From Muribaculaceae bacterium (lineage in GTDB: Bacteria > Bacteroidota > Bacteroidia > Bacteroidales > Muribaculaceae): a stretch of DNA of 64,000 nt. This document shows, piece by piece, positions 55,676 to 63,959 of the stretch. How positions within the stretch are numbered: the stretch's first letter is position 1; each line of letters begins with the position of its first letter. The position numbers were made by a program, and so were the translations under genes. The notes beneath the pieces were generated by a model. That model was not told where the DNA came from, made no database searches, and worked only from the letters and a program-made list of their open reading frames with translations. Location: positions 132,213-196,212 of the forward strand of contig JAFYYI010000086.1 in assembly GCA_017557665.1 (NCBI GenBank), read 5' to 3'.

Positions 55676-55747
55676 CAAAAAGAAGACGATTACGACGATG
55701 AGAATGAAGATTACGACGAAGGCTGGGAAGACGGATATGATTTTTAA
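55676..55747 (+). pseudogene. Acidic 23-codon fragment, possible gene remnant
   Basis: A stop-bounded frame without ATG (CAA at 55676 to TAA at 55745-55747) encodes QKEDDYDDENEDYDEGWEDG and ends YDF. It may be the tail of a lost gene for an acidic Tyr/Asp-rich protein or chance; no start or upstream coding sequence is found. Confidence 0.25.
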
Positions 55748-55784
55748 GTGTAAATTTTTAGTATTGAGCATACTCTAAACTATT

Positions 55785-55816
55785 TTTGGATAATTAGTCA
55801 AAAAGTCTTACCTTTG
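55785..55816 (+). promoter_or_regulatory. Promoter of the ABC exporter gene
   Basis: TTTG (55785-55788) and TACCTTTG (55809-55816) are 20 nt apart, 29 nt before the TTG start. Confidence 0.72.
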
Positions 55817-55845
55817 CCACACATTAATAATAATCCTACACAAAA

Positions 55846-57657
55846 TTGCTTAAGACTTTATTAAAACAGATAGGCACGTTTAAGACTGCCTCGATTCTCA
55901 CCCCAATCTTCATCGCTCTTGAAGTGGTGATGGGTGTGCTAATACCATATGTGACTTCTTGGATCATCGATGAGGGAATCGCTGATAATGACCTTGGAGA
56001 CGTGTATAAATATGGCGCCATAATGCTGGTGCTGGCGGCTATGAGTATGATTTTCGGCATACTCGCCGGACGGTTCTCGGCAATGGCATCGTCGGGCTTT
56101 GCCCGCAACTTGCGCGATGCTATGTTCCGCAACATCCAAACGTTCTCGTTCTCCAACATCGACAAGTTCAGCTCGTCGGGACTGGTGACCCGCATGACTA
56201 CCGATGTCAACAACCTCCAGAACGCGTTCCAGATGCTGCTCAGGGTATCGGTAAGAGCGCCGTTAAACCTGATATTCAGCATTTTCATGTGTGTGTTCAT
56301 CAACACCAAGATGAGCCTCATCTTCGTTATCGCGTTAGTTATTCTCGGCACAGTACTTTACCTTATTATCAGTCGCACTGTGAAACTTTTCACGCAAGTA
56401 TTCAAGAAATATGATGACTTGAACAACGTGGTGCAGGAAAATGTCTCGGCAATTCGTGTAGTGAAAGCCTTTGTGCGCGAGGACTACGAGAACAAAAAGT
56501 TCAGTAAAGCAGCACGAGGTCTCTACAAACTCTTTGTCAAGACCGAGAGCCTGATGGCATTAAACCACCCTGTGATGATGGTTGTTGTATATGGCTGCAT
56601 TATTGCACTATCGTGGTTTGGAGCAAAACAAATCGTGAGCGACAACCTTACCACTGGCCAGCTCACCTCGCTCTTCACCTACGTAATGACCATCCTCTCT
56701 GCGCTGATGATGCTCTCAATGATATTTGTGCAGCTCACAATGAGTGCCGCAAGTGGCAAACGCGTAGCAGAAGTCATCAACGAGAAAGCCGACATCACCA
56801 ACCCCGAGAATCCTGTAATGACCGTAGCCGACGGAAGCATCGACTTTGAGGATGTGAAGTTCTCATATCAGAAAACTGCGTCTTGCTCGCCCTCTAAAAT
56901 AGAGATTGCAGGTGTTAGTATAACCGATGTGTTTAATGCCGTCAGAGAATACGAATACGCTATCAGCGACATTAACCTGCACATCGCCAGCGGCGAGACT
57001 ATTGGCATCATTGGCGGCACTGGTTGCGGCAAATCCACGCTCGCAATGCTCATCAGCCGCATGTATGATGTCTCTGAGGGCAGCATCAAGGTTGGTGGCG
57101 TTGACGTGCGCGACTACGACCTCGAGACTTTGAGAAACAACGTGTCGATGGTGTTGCAAAAGAACGTGCTATTCAGCGGCACAGTACTCGACAACCTGCG
57201 CTGGGGAAAGACCGACGCCACTCTCGAAGAGTGCAAGCACGCATGCAAGCTGGCATGTGCCGATGAGTTCATAGAGGAAATGCCTAACGGCTACGACACC
57301 GTCATCGAGCAAGGCGGTGCCAACGTGTCGGGAGGTCAGAAGCAGCGTCTGTGCATCGCACGCGCTCTGCTCAAGAATCCTAAGGTGCTAGTCCTCGACG
57401 ACTCCACCAGCGCCTGCGACACCGCTACCGCTGCGAGCATCAGCAAAGCTCTGAGCGATTATATGCCCGACGTCACAAAGGTAATAGTGGCACAACGTGT
57501 GCACAGCGTGATGAACGCCAATCGCATCATAGTCATGGACAACGGCCACATCACTGGCTTCGACACCCACGAGAACCTGCTCAAGACCAACGACATCTAC
57601 CGAGAGATATACACCATCCAAACCCAAGACTCCGGCGACTTCGATAAACCGAAATAA
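55846..57657 (+). CDS. ABC transporter permease/ATPase (exporter type)
   Basis: The 603-residue half-transporter starts at TTG 55846, the only suitable start near the promoter. Six transmembrane helices (about 15-320) are followed by the ATPase domain: Walker A GGTGCGKST, signature NVSGGQKQRLCIARAL, Walker B VLVLDDSTSA. The region between VKFSYQKTA and ISDINLHI is about 25 residues longer than usual, an insertion near the A-loop. The exported substrate (lipid, peptide or drug) cannot be read. Heterodimer partner genes are not adjacent. Confidence 0.92.
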   Translation: MLKTLLKQIGTFKTASILTPIFIALEVVMGVLIPYVTSWIIDEGIADNDLGDVYKYGAIMLVLAAMSMIFGILAGRFSAMASSGFARNLRDAMFRNIQTFSFSNIDKFSSSGLVTRMTTDVNNLQNAFQMLLRVSVRAPLNLIFSIFMCVFINTKMSLIFVIALVILGTVLYLIISRTVKLFTQVFKKYDDLNNVVQENVSAIRVVKAFVREDYENKKFSKAARGLYKLFVKTESLMALNHPVMMVVVYGCIIALSWFGAKQIVSDNLTTGQLTSLFTYVMTILSALMMLSMIFVQLTMSAASGKRVAEVINEKADITNPENPVMTVADGSIDFEDVKFSYQKTASCSPSKIEIAGVSITDVFNAVREYEYAISDINLHIASGETIGIIGGTGCGKSTLAMLISRMYDVSEGSIKVGGVDVRDYDLETLRNNVSMVLQKNVLFSGTVLDNLRWGKTDATLEECKHACKLACADEFIEEMPNGYDTVIEQGGANVSGGQKQRLCIARALLKNPKVLVLDDSTSACDTATAASISKALSDYMPDVTKVIVAQRVHSVMNANRIIVMDNGHITGFDTHENLLKTNDIYREIYTIQTQDSGDFDKPK

Positions 57658-57664
57658 GTTCGAG

Positions 57665-57688
57665 GAATGGGAACGTGATCGTGAACGG
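57665..57688. repeat. Family E repeat (copy 2)
   Basis: AATGGGAACGTGATCGTGAACG, between the ABC gene and the DPP IV-like gene. Confidence 0.6.
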
Positions 57689-57727
57689 TTCTAACTTTTT
57701 TCCGATAACCAATAACACATTTATAAA

Positions 57728-59899
57728 ATGAAACAACTAAACCTTCGCACTGCGATAGTTATTCTGGCGTTAATTCTCGTCGGTTCGCTATCGACCAGCG
57801 CACAAAAACAATTCACTCTCGAAGACCTCAACTTTGGTGGCAAGAACTACCAGAACATGGTTCCTCAAAACCGAAACCTCGCCTGGCACGGCAACTTGCT
57901 ATACCACATGGAAAAAGACTCCATCTGGACTGTCGACACAAAGACAGGCAAGGAAAAACTGGCGTTCACCTCGCAGCAAATCAAAGACTGGGCAGGGCTT
58001 GACAAAGCGCCAAACCTCAAATGGGCATCGTTCCCCTACCCCGACAAACCACTCATGTTGATTTATGGCAACAACAAACGTATGCTCGTGGATGTAAAGA
58101 ACCACAAGGTTGAGTGGGACCAAATCATTAATGATGAGTCAGAAGCCGACTGGAACAAGAACAGCCGCAATGTGGCATATGTCAAGAACGACAACCTCTG
58201 GATAACAACCGCCAACGGAGGATACCGGCAAATCACCAGCGATGGCTCACGCGACATCGTTTATGCCCAGTCTGTGCACCGCAACGAGTTTGGCATTGAG
58301 AAGGGCACATTTTGGAGCAACAACGGCGACAAGCTAGCCTTCTACCGCATGGACCAGTCGATGGTTACCGACTATCCCCTCATCACTGTCCCCGAGATTG
58401 ACGACTCCACACAAGTGGAAGCCACTCCCGCACCCGAGAAATATCCCATGGCGGGCCAAACCTCTCATAAGGTGCAGGTGGGCGTACTCGACATCGCTTC
58501 GGGCAAAATCATATACCTCGATACTGGCGACCCCACCGACCGATATTTCACCAACATAGCATGGAGTCCCGACGACAAACTGATTTATATGTTTGAGCTC
58601 AACCGTGACCAGAACGACTGCCGTCTCGTGAGCTACAACGCATCGACAGGCGCCAAAGTTGCCGAAATCTACCGCGAGACCAGTGACAAATATGTGGAGC
58701 CAAGCACCCCCATAGTATTTCTCCCGTGGGATAACAATAAATTTGTTATGCAAAGCCAGAAGGACGGCTACAACCACCTCTACCTGTACAACGCCGACGG
58801 CTCGCTCATCAAGCAGCTCACAAGTGGCGAATGGGTGGTTATGGAAATGCTGGGCTTCGACACCGAGAACAAGGCTATCATTATCTCCAGCAACGAGCTC
58901 AGCCCTATCCAGAAGAACATCTTCAGCGTGGATGTTGCCACTGGCAAGCGCAATCGGGTTGACGAGGGAGGCAAAGGTTGGCACGGCGCAATCCTTAACA
59001 ACAACGGCACCTGGCTCGCCGACTACTACTCCGAGCCCGATGTGCCTCGCAACATCGCTATCGTGAACACCGCCACTGGCAAGGCAATACGCTATTTTAC
59101 AGCACCTAACCCCTGGGAGGGTTATAATGTGCCTGAGTATAGCTGTGGCACCATTAAGGCTGCCGACGGCGTCACCGATCTCTACTACCGCATGGTCAAG
59201 CCCATCGACTTCGACCCTGCAAAGAAATATCCCACAGTGGTTTACGTCTATGGTGGACCTCACGCCCACAATGTTGACGCGCGATGGAACTACTGCAGCC
59301 GCAGTTGGGAGACCTATATGGCGCAGAAAGGCTATCTGCTATTCATCCTCGACAACCGTGGCAGCGAGAATCGAGGTCGCGACTTTGAGCAAGCCACTTT
59401 CCGTCATCTTGGACAGGAAGAGATGAAAGACCAGATGTGCGGCGTCGATTACCTGCGCTCACTGCCCTACGTCGATATGGAACGCCTGGGCGTGCATGGA
59501 TGGAGCTACGGAGGCTTCATGACCATCAGCCTGATGACCAACTACCCCGATGTATTCAAAGTTGGCGTTGCTGGCGGACCGGTAATCGATTGGAAATGGT
59601 ATGAGGTGATGTATGGCGAGCGCTATATGGACACCCCACAAAGCAACCCCGAGGGATATGCTCAAGCAAGCCTCATCCACAAGGCCAAAGACTTGAAAGG
59701 CAGACTGCAGATCATCATTGGTCTCAACGATCCCACCGTAGTGCCACAGCACGCCTACTCCTTCCTCAAGGCCTGCATCGCTGCCGACACTCAACCCGAC
59801 TTCTATGTTTATCCTGGTCAGGGCCACAACATGCGAGGTCACCAAAGCGTGCACCTCCACGAACGCATCACCCGCTATTTTGAGGATTACTTGAAATAA
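57728..59899 (+). CDS. S9 dipeptidyl peptidase (DPP IV-like), second copy
   Basis: The 723-residue exported serine peptidase has a signal peptide (1-25, STSAQ), a beta-propeller, and an alpha/beta hydrolase domain with Ser593 in GWSYGGF, Asp668 in LNDPTV and His700 in GHNMRGH. It resembles the minus-strand enzyme at 13.1 kb in fold but is a different S9 branch, with EFGIEKGTFWS in place of the EE motif region. It probably removes dipeptides or acyl-peptides in the periplasm. Confidence 0.92.
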   Translation: MKQLNLRTAIVILALILVGSLSTSAQKQFTLEDLNFGGKNYQNMVPQNRNLAWHGNLLYHMEKDSIWTVDTKTGKEKLAFTSQQIKDWAGLDKAPNLKWASFPYPDKPLMLIYGNNKRMLVDVKNHKVEWDQIINDESEADWNKNSRNVAYVKNDNLWITTANGGYRQITSDGSRDIVYAQSVHRNEFGIEKGTFWSNNGDKLAFYRMDQSMVTDYPLITVPEIDDSTQVEATPAPEKYPMAGQTSHKVQVGVLDIASGKIIYLDTGDPTDRYFTNIAWSPDDKLIYMFELNRDQNDCRLVSYNASTGAKVAEIYRETSDKYVEPSTPIVFLPWDNNKFVMQSQKDGYNHLYLYNADGSLIKQLTSGEWVVMEMLGFDTENKAIIISSNELSPIQKNIFSVDVATGKRNRVDEGGKGWHGAILNNNGTWLADYYSEPDVPRNIAIVNTATGKAIRYFTAPNPWEGYNVPEYSCGTIKAADGVTDLYYRMVKPIDFDPAKKYPTVVYVYGGPHAHNVDARWNYCSRSWETYMAQKGYLLFILDNRGSENRGRDFEQATFRHLGQEEMKDQMCGVDYLRSLPYVDMERLGVHGWSYGGFMTISLMTNYPDVFKVGVAGGPVIDWKWYEVMYGERYMDTPQSNPEGYAQASLIHKAKDLKGRLQIIIGLNDPTVVPQHAYSFLKACIAADTQPDFYVYPGQGHNMRGHQSVHLHERITRYFEDYLK

Positions 59900-59920
59900 A
59901 TGAAAGAAACACAAAGAAAA

Positions 59921-59958
59921 AAGGAGGAAGTGCTCAAAGCATCTCCTCCTTGTTTTTT
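59921..59958 (+). terminator. Terminator after the second S9 peptidase gene
   Basis: AAGGAGGA (59921-59928) pairs with TCCTCCTT (59944-59951), with an inner TGCT/AGCA stem and a seven-T run. Confidence 0.88.
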
Positions 59959-59960
59959 TA

Positions 59961-59991
59961 AAACCCGAATCTGTCATTAGGATTTGGGTTT
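59961..59991. repeat. Solo palindrome related to the 48.3-kb element
   Basis: AAACCCGAATC (59961-59971) and GATTTGGGTTT (59981-59991) form an imperfect palindrome around TGTCATTAG, sharing the CATTAGGATTT core with the left end at 48305. Confidence 0.6.
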
Positions 59992-60010
59992 AATTCATTT
60001 ACTCCTTTTC

Positions 60011-60152
60011 AAAAAGAAATCCCTGACTCATCGTCGGGGATTGCTTAACTAATTAACTTTCTAATACCATTAACATAAACCTTAAAACAATGAAAAGTAT
60101 CGTCTCACGACGACAAAGATTTCATAACCTTAAAAAACTAATACCATGAAAA
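60011..60152 (-). ncRNA. Candidate small RNA (about 140 nt)
   Basis: On the minus strand a -7 box TACCTTTG (60159-60166) is followed by 140 nt with no gene and a classic terminator (AATCCCCGAC / GTCAGGGATT then TCTTTTTG, 60044-60011). A stem ATGAAA/TTTCAT with an inner TCGTC/GACGA hairpin lies at about 60100-60130. The word GGTATTAG occurs twice. The sequence looks like a widespread Bacteroidales structured RNA, but I cannot name it. On the plus strand the same region would have no promoter and only tiny frames. Confidence 0.6.
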
Positions 60153-60158
60153 CTGATG

Positions 60159-60166
60159 CAAAGGTA
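60159..60166 (-). promoter_or_regulatory. -7 element of the candidate sRNA
   Basis: TACCTTTG on the minus strand, 7 nt before the predicted first base of the RNA; the -33 box is weak. Confidence 0.6.
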
Positions 60167-60244
60167 TAGCATTTTGTGTTATAAAACATAATTTTCAAGC
60201 AGAAATCGCTATATTTTAACCTCTTTTAACGAAAAACCCGTGAA

Positions 60245-60276
60245 AATGCTGTTCTATAACACATTTTTACAGCATT
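60245..60276. repeat. Inverted repeat AATGCTGT/ACAGCATT
   Basis: AATGCTGT (60245-60252) and ACAGCATT (60269-60276) form a hairpin in the otherwise featureless DNA between 60167 and 60459. I see no gene there. Confidence 0.5.
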
Positions 60277-60459
60277 ATTGAACTATTTTTTCGCTGGTTG
60301 TGTGTTATTGGTTTTCGGTTAAAGGTAATAACCGTTCTCAATCACAAGAAATATCATACTGCCCTAAACCTCAACACTGTCTTCTGTCAACCATCAACAA
60401 AAAAACCAGCGATTTCAAAAAATCTGATTGCTGATAACTGACAACTGAAAACTTTTATC

Positions 60460-60467
60460 TAACTTTG
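60460..60467 (+). promoter_or_regulatory. -7 element of tamL
   Basis: TAACTTTG, 22 nt before the ATG at 60490; -33 box not clear. Confidence 0.6.
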
Positions 60468-60489
60468 CACTTTATTTAAAATAGAATTA

Positions 60490-62826
60490 ATGGCGAGGAC
60501 CACACGATTATTTCTTATCTTTTTTCTGGCGCTCATTGCGGTGCTGGCGGTTGTGTCGTGCTCCTCAATAAAACACGTGCCCGACGGACAGCTGCTCCTC
60601 GACAAGACAAAGATCAACATCCTTGACAAGGAGAACGGAGAGGACATAAATGCTAACGAGCTTGTCAACTACTTGCGTCAGACCGAGAACCACAAGGTGC
60701 TGGGCGGTTTCAAGATGCAGCTCGCCATCTACAACCTCTCGGGCAAAGACTCCACCAAGTGGTTCAACCGATGGATTCAGCGCGTGGGCTCGCCGCCTGT
60801 TATCTACGACTCCACACTTACCATGGCGAGCGTTAACCAGCTGCAGCGGGCACTTATCAACAAGGGATTCCTCAAAAGCGATGTCGCAAGCGAAGTCAAA
60901 CTCCTCCCCGAGAAAAAGAAGGCACAGGTGACCTACAACGTCACCCTCAACAAGCCATATACCATTCGCTCCATCAAATACGACATCAAGAGCGACAGTC
61001 TGCGCAGCATCATCCTGAGCGACACCACCGACTTCCCCATCAAGACCAATTCGTTGCTCGACCACAATAAGCTCGACTCCGAGCGCGAGCTCATTGTGCA
61101 ACGGATGCGAAACAACGGATATTACGCCTTCAACAAGAACTATATCACCTTCCTTGCCGACACCGCTGCCGGCTCTCGCGAGGTGGACCTCACATTGACT
61201 CTGAGCGAGAACATTCAAGAGTTGCCTCGCATCCCTATGACCGACACTCACCGCCAGTTCTATGTGCGTAACGTGGTGTTTGTCACCAACTACGACGCGG
61301 TGACTATGCAGAACGGCTTCTACGGCGACACCGTTTCCTACAATGGCATCATTATGCTATATGGCGACGACAAGTATATTGACAAAGATGTCCTCTACGA
61401 AAGCTGCTTCATCAGGCCTATGCAGCTCTACAACGCTAGCGATGTGGACCGCACCTACAAAGCCCTGGGAAGGCTGGGCATCATCAAGTTCATAAACATC
61501 GACATGAGGCCCTTTATGGACGTTGCAGGTGACCTGTGGGTTGATGCCTACATACTCCTCAACCGCGACAAGTCACAAACCATCTCCTTCTCGCTCGAGG
61601 GAACCAACAGCGAGGGTGACCTGGGTTTTGGCATCGGAGCCGACTATCAGCATCGCAACATCTTCAAGGGCTCAGAGATTCTCAACGTCAAGTTCAAAGC
61701 CTCCTACGAGAGCCTCTCGGGCGACCTCAGCGGTCTTATCAACGACAACTACAGCGAGTACTCGGGCGACGTGGGCATCACTTTCCCAAAGTTCAAGATG
61801 CCGTTCCTGCCCGAGAGTTACAAGCGACGCATTCAGGCGTCAACCGAGTTCATGACCAGCTTCAACTATCAGGAGCGACCCGAATACACACGCATCATCG
61901 CCGGTGCGGGGTGGAAATACATCTGGAGCGAGCGCAACAACCAGATGCGACACACCTTCAACCTCATCGACATCAGCTATGTGTATCTGCCCAAGAGCAA
62001 GATAAACTTCCTCGACAGCATCACCAACCCGCTGCTGCGTTACTCCTACGAGAACCACCTTATCATGCGCATGGGTTACACATTCTACAAGACCAACAAG
62101 CGCATGGTGAACCCCCTCACCACGGTGTTCCAGAACGACATCTACACCATCCGCGCTACGGGTGAGATTGCTGGCAACCTGCTTTATGGCATCTCGCATC
62201 TCATAGGGCAGAAACGCGAGGAAGATGATAGTTACAAAGTATTTGGAACACGATATTCGCAATACATAAAACTCGACGGCGACTTCGCCCTCACTCACTA
62301 CTTCAACCATCGCAGCTCGGTGGCGATGCACGCGGGCTTTGGTATCGCCATACCCTACGGCAACAGCACTGTGCTGCCTTTCGAGAAGAGGTTCTACTCG
62401 GGTGGCGCCAACAGCGTCAGGGGATGGGGTGTGCGCACCCTCGGTCCTGGTAGCTTCGATGGCAAGAAGTCGCAAAACAGCTTCATCTACCAGTGCGGCG
62501 ACATCAGGCTCGACCTCAACATCGAGTACCGATGCAAGCTCTTCTGGGTGCTCGAGCTTGGCGCATTCATCGACTGCGGCAATGTGTGGACCATTCGTGA
62601 GTATGAGAACCAGCCGGGCGGAGTGTTCAAAATCGATAAGTTCTACGAACAACTCGCACTATCCTACGGACTTGGTCTGCGCATGGATTTCAGCTACTTC
62701 CTCATGCGCTTCGATGTGGGAATGAAAGCACACAACCCTGCCTCAGGTCAAGAACACTGGCCACTCTTCTCGCCACAGTTCAAACGCGACGCCGAGTTCC
62801 ACTTCTCGATAGGATATCCGTTCTAA
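60490..62826 (+). CDS. tamL: TamL: BamA/TamA-like outer-membrane lipoprotein
   Basis: The 778-residue protein has a lipoprotein signal (Cys24 in VVSCSS), several POTRA-like domains (residues about 30-330, with YTIRSIKYDIKSD and FYVRNVVFVTNYD) and a C-terminal 16-strand barrel (about 370-778) with the NSVRGWGVRTLGPG L6-type VRGW motif. TamL is the Bacteroidetes counterpart of TamA and helps assemble or transport outer-membrane proteins, probably with TamB. TamB is not in the window. Confidence 0.9.
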   Translation: MARTTRLFLIFFLALIAVLAVVSCSSIKHVPDGQLLLDKTKINILDKENGEDINANELVNYLRQTENHKVLGGFKMQLAIYNLSGKDSTKWFNRWIQRVGSPPVIYDSTLTMASVNQLQRALINKGFLKSDVASEVKLLPEKKKAQVTYNVTLNKPYTIRSIKYDIKSDSLRSIILSDTTDFPIKTNSLLDHNKLDSERELIVQRMRNNGYYAFNKNYITFLADTAAGSREVDLTLTLSENIQELPRIPMTDTHRQFYVRNVVFVTNYDAVTMQNGFYGDTVSYNGIIMLYGDDKYIDKDVLYESCFIRPMQLYNASDVDRTYKALGRLGIIKFINIDMRPFMDVAGDLWVDAYILLNRDKSQTISFSLEGTNSEGDLGFGIGADYQHRNIFKGSEILNVKFKASYESLSGDLSGLINDNYSEYSGDVGITFPKFKMPFLPESYKRRIQASTEFMTSFNYQERPEYTRIIAGAGWKYIWSERNNQMRHTFNLIDISYVYLPKSKINFLDSITNPLLRYSYENHLIMRMGYTFYKTNKRMVNPLTTVFQNDIYTIRATGEIAGNLLYGISHLIGQKREEDDSYKVFGTRYSQYIKLDGDFALTHYFNHRSSVAMHAGFGIAIPYGNSTVLPFEKRFYSGGANSVRGWGVRTLGPGSFDGKKSQNSFIYQCGDIRLDLNIEYRCKLFWVLELGAFIDCGNVWTIREYENQPGGVFKIDKFYEQLALSYGLGLRMDFSYFLMRFDVGMKAHNPASGQEHWPLFSPQFKRDAEFHFSIGYPF

Positions 62827-62882
62827 AAAGAAAAAAGAGACTAGCGAAGCGGCAAACTATAAACAATAAACTATGAACTAAT

Positions 62883-63551
62883 ATGAAACAACTAGCAATA
62901 TTCGACCTTGACGGCACGCTGCTCAACACCGTCAAAGACCTGGGAGAAGCGGCTAACTACGCCCTCGACCGCAATGGGTTTCACACCCACAGCATTGCCT
63001 CCTACCCTTTCTTCGTAGGCAATGGTGTGAGGCGACTCATCGAACGAGTGCTCCCCGAGGACGCGCGCAAAAAAGATTCGGTGGTCGAGACCATGCTCAA
63101 AGACTTCAAGGAGTACTACGACCAGAATAACACCAAGCGCACCAAACCCTATGACGGCATCCACGAACTTCTGCTCGAGTTGCAAGAGCGCGGCGTGAAG
63201 CTCGCCGTGGCTAGCAACAAATACCAGAGCGCCACAACCACCATCATCAACCACTTCTTCCCCGACATCGAGTGGCTCGCCATTGAAGGGCAGCAAGAAG
63301 GCGTTCCCGTCAAGCCCGACCCGTCAATTCTCTTTATGATTCTCGCCAAAGCCGCCATTGCCAAGAGCGACACCATCTACATTGGCGACTCTGGTCTCGA
63401 CATGGAGGCTGCCCGACGTGCATGCGTTGATTCGATTGGCGTAACATGGGGATTCCGGCCTGAGAAAGAGCTCAAAGAATACCACGCCAACGTCATCATC
63501 AACAAGCCAAAAGACATCCTCCCCATCATCGAAAACGGCATTCCTTTGTAA
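62883..63551 (+). CDS. HAD-family phosphatase (phosphoglycolate phosphatase-like)
   Basis: The 222-residue protein has the HAD motifs DLDGTL (motif I), ASNKY (motif II), Lys in PVKPDPS (motif III) and IGDSGLDMEAARRA (motif IV), with a helical cap domain. It fits the Gph/PGPase group, but the substrate is not certain. It is the last gene before a repeat-rich non-coding stretch. Confidence 0.9.
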   Translation: MKQLAIFDLDGTLLNTVKDLGEAANYALDRNGFHTHSIASYPFFVGNGVRRLIERVLPEDARKKDSVVETMLKDFKEYYDQNNTKRTKPYDGIHELLLELQERGVKLAVASNKYQSATTTIINHFFPDIEWLAIEGQQEGVPVKPDPSILFMILAKAAIAKSDTIYIGDSGLDMEAARRACVDSIGVTWGFRPEKELKEYHANVIINKPKDILPIIENGIPL

Positions 63552-63570
63552 TGACATGTCCGAAGGATTT

Positions 63571-63623
63571 GTAGGAACGAGAGTGAAGAATTTGTAGGGA
63601 CGAGGCCTGCCTCGTCCGAAAAG
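63571..63623. repeat. Family B repeats (tandem, one half and one full copy)
   Basis: GTAGGAACGAGAG (63571) is followed by the full copy GTAGGGACGAGGCCTGCC...CGAAAAG (63594-63623) with GGGACGAG/CTCGTCC arms. A decayed CATGTCCGAAGG piece precedes them. Confidence 0.75.
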
Positions 63624-63669
63624 GGAAGAATTATAGAAGGGGGGCATAATTCTGTCAATCATGGTTTTG

Positions 63670-63710
63670 AAAAATCAGAAAATTCAGATAATTCAGTTGT
63701 TTATATTAAA
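63670..63710. repeat. Family D half repeat
   Basis: AATTCAGATAATTCAGTTGT matches one end of the element at 27281-27392. Confidence 0.55.
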
Positions 63711-63740
63711 ATCTGTGCTTTGACACAGCCGCGCCAAGAG

Positions 63741-63804
63741 AACCGTTCCCGATCACGTTCCCGTTCACGATCACGTTCACAATCCCGTTCCCCGATTTTT
63801 CAAA
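63741..63804. repeat. Family E repeat (copy 3), tandem CGATCACGTTC units
   Basis: At least four CGTTCNCGATCACGTTC-type units in tandem; the longest copy in the window. The gene-free stretch 63552-63873 holds this, the two repeats above and the tRNA-Val promoter, nothing else. Confidence 0.7.
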
Positions 63805-63821
63805 GAAAAATCTCAAAACTC

Positions 63822-63852
63822 TTGCACATCTCAAAAACTTGCATTACCTTTG
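63822..63852 (+). promoter_or_regulatory. Promoter of tRNA-Val
   Basis: TTG (63822-63824) and TACCTTTG (63845-63852) are 20 nt apart, 21 nt upstream of the mature 5' end. Confidence 0.75.
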
Positions 63853-63873
63853 CATCGCTTTTCCAAAAAGCAC

Positions 63874-63948
63874 GGGTGCTTAGCTCAGCTGGTTCAGAGC
63901 ATCTGCCTTACAAGCAGAGGGTCGGCGGTTCGAATCCGTCAGCACCCA
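63874..63948 (+). tRNA. tRNA-Val (anticodon TAC)
   Basis: GGGTGCT/AGCACCC acceptor, D arm GCTCAGCTGGTTCAGAGC, anticodon stem TCTGC/GCAGA around CTTACAA with TAC, and T arm GGCGGTTCGAATCCGTC. CCA is not encoded. Confidence 0.96.
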
Positions 63949-63959
63949 CCCAAGATTAA

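Noticed and set aside
58334..59269. 311-codon minus-strand frame over the second S9 peptidase
   Set aside because: Antisense shadow of the peptidase; no recognisable domain.
60060..60160. Tiny plus-strand peptide frames (MKSIVSRRQRF...)
   Set aside because: The minus strand has the promoter and terminator, so an RNA is the simpler reading.
63720..63959. 79-codon frame with RSRSRSRS start
   Set aside because: Encoded by the family E tandem repeat and then running through the tRNA-Val gene, so not a protein gene.
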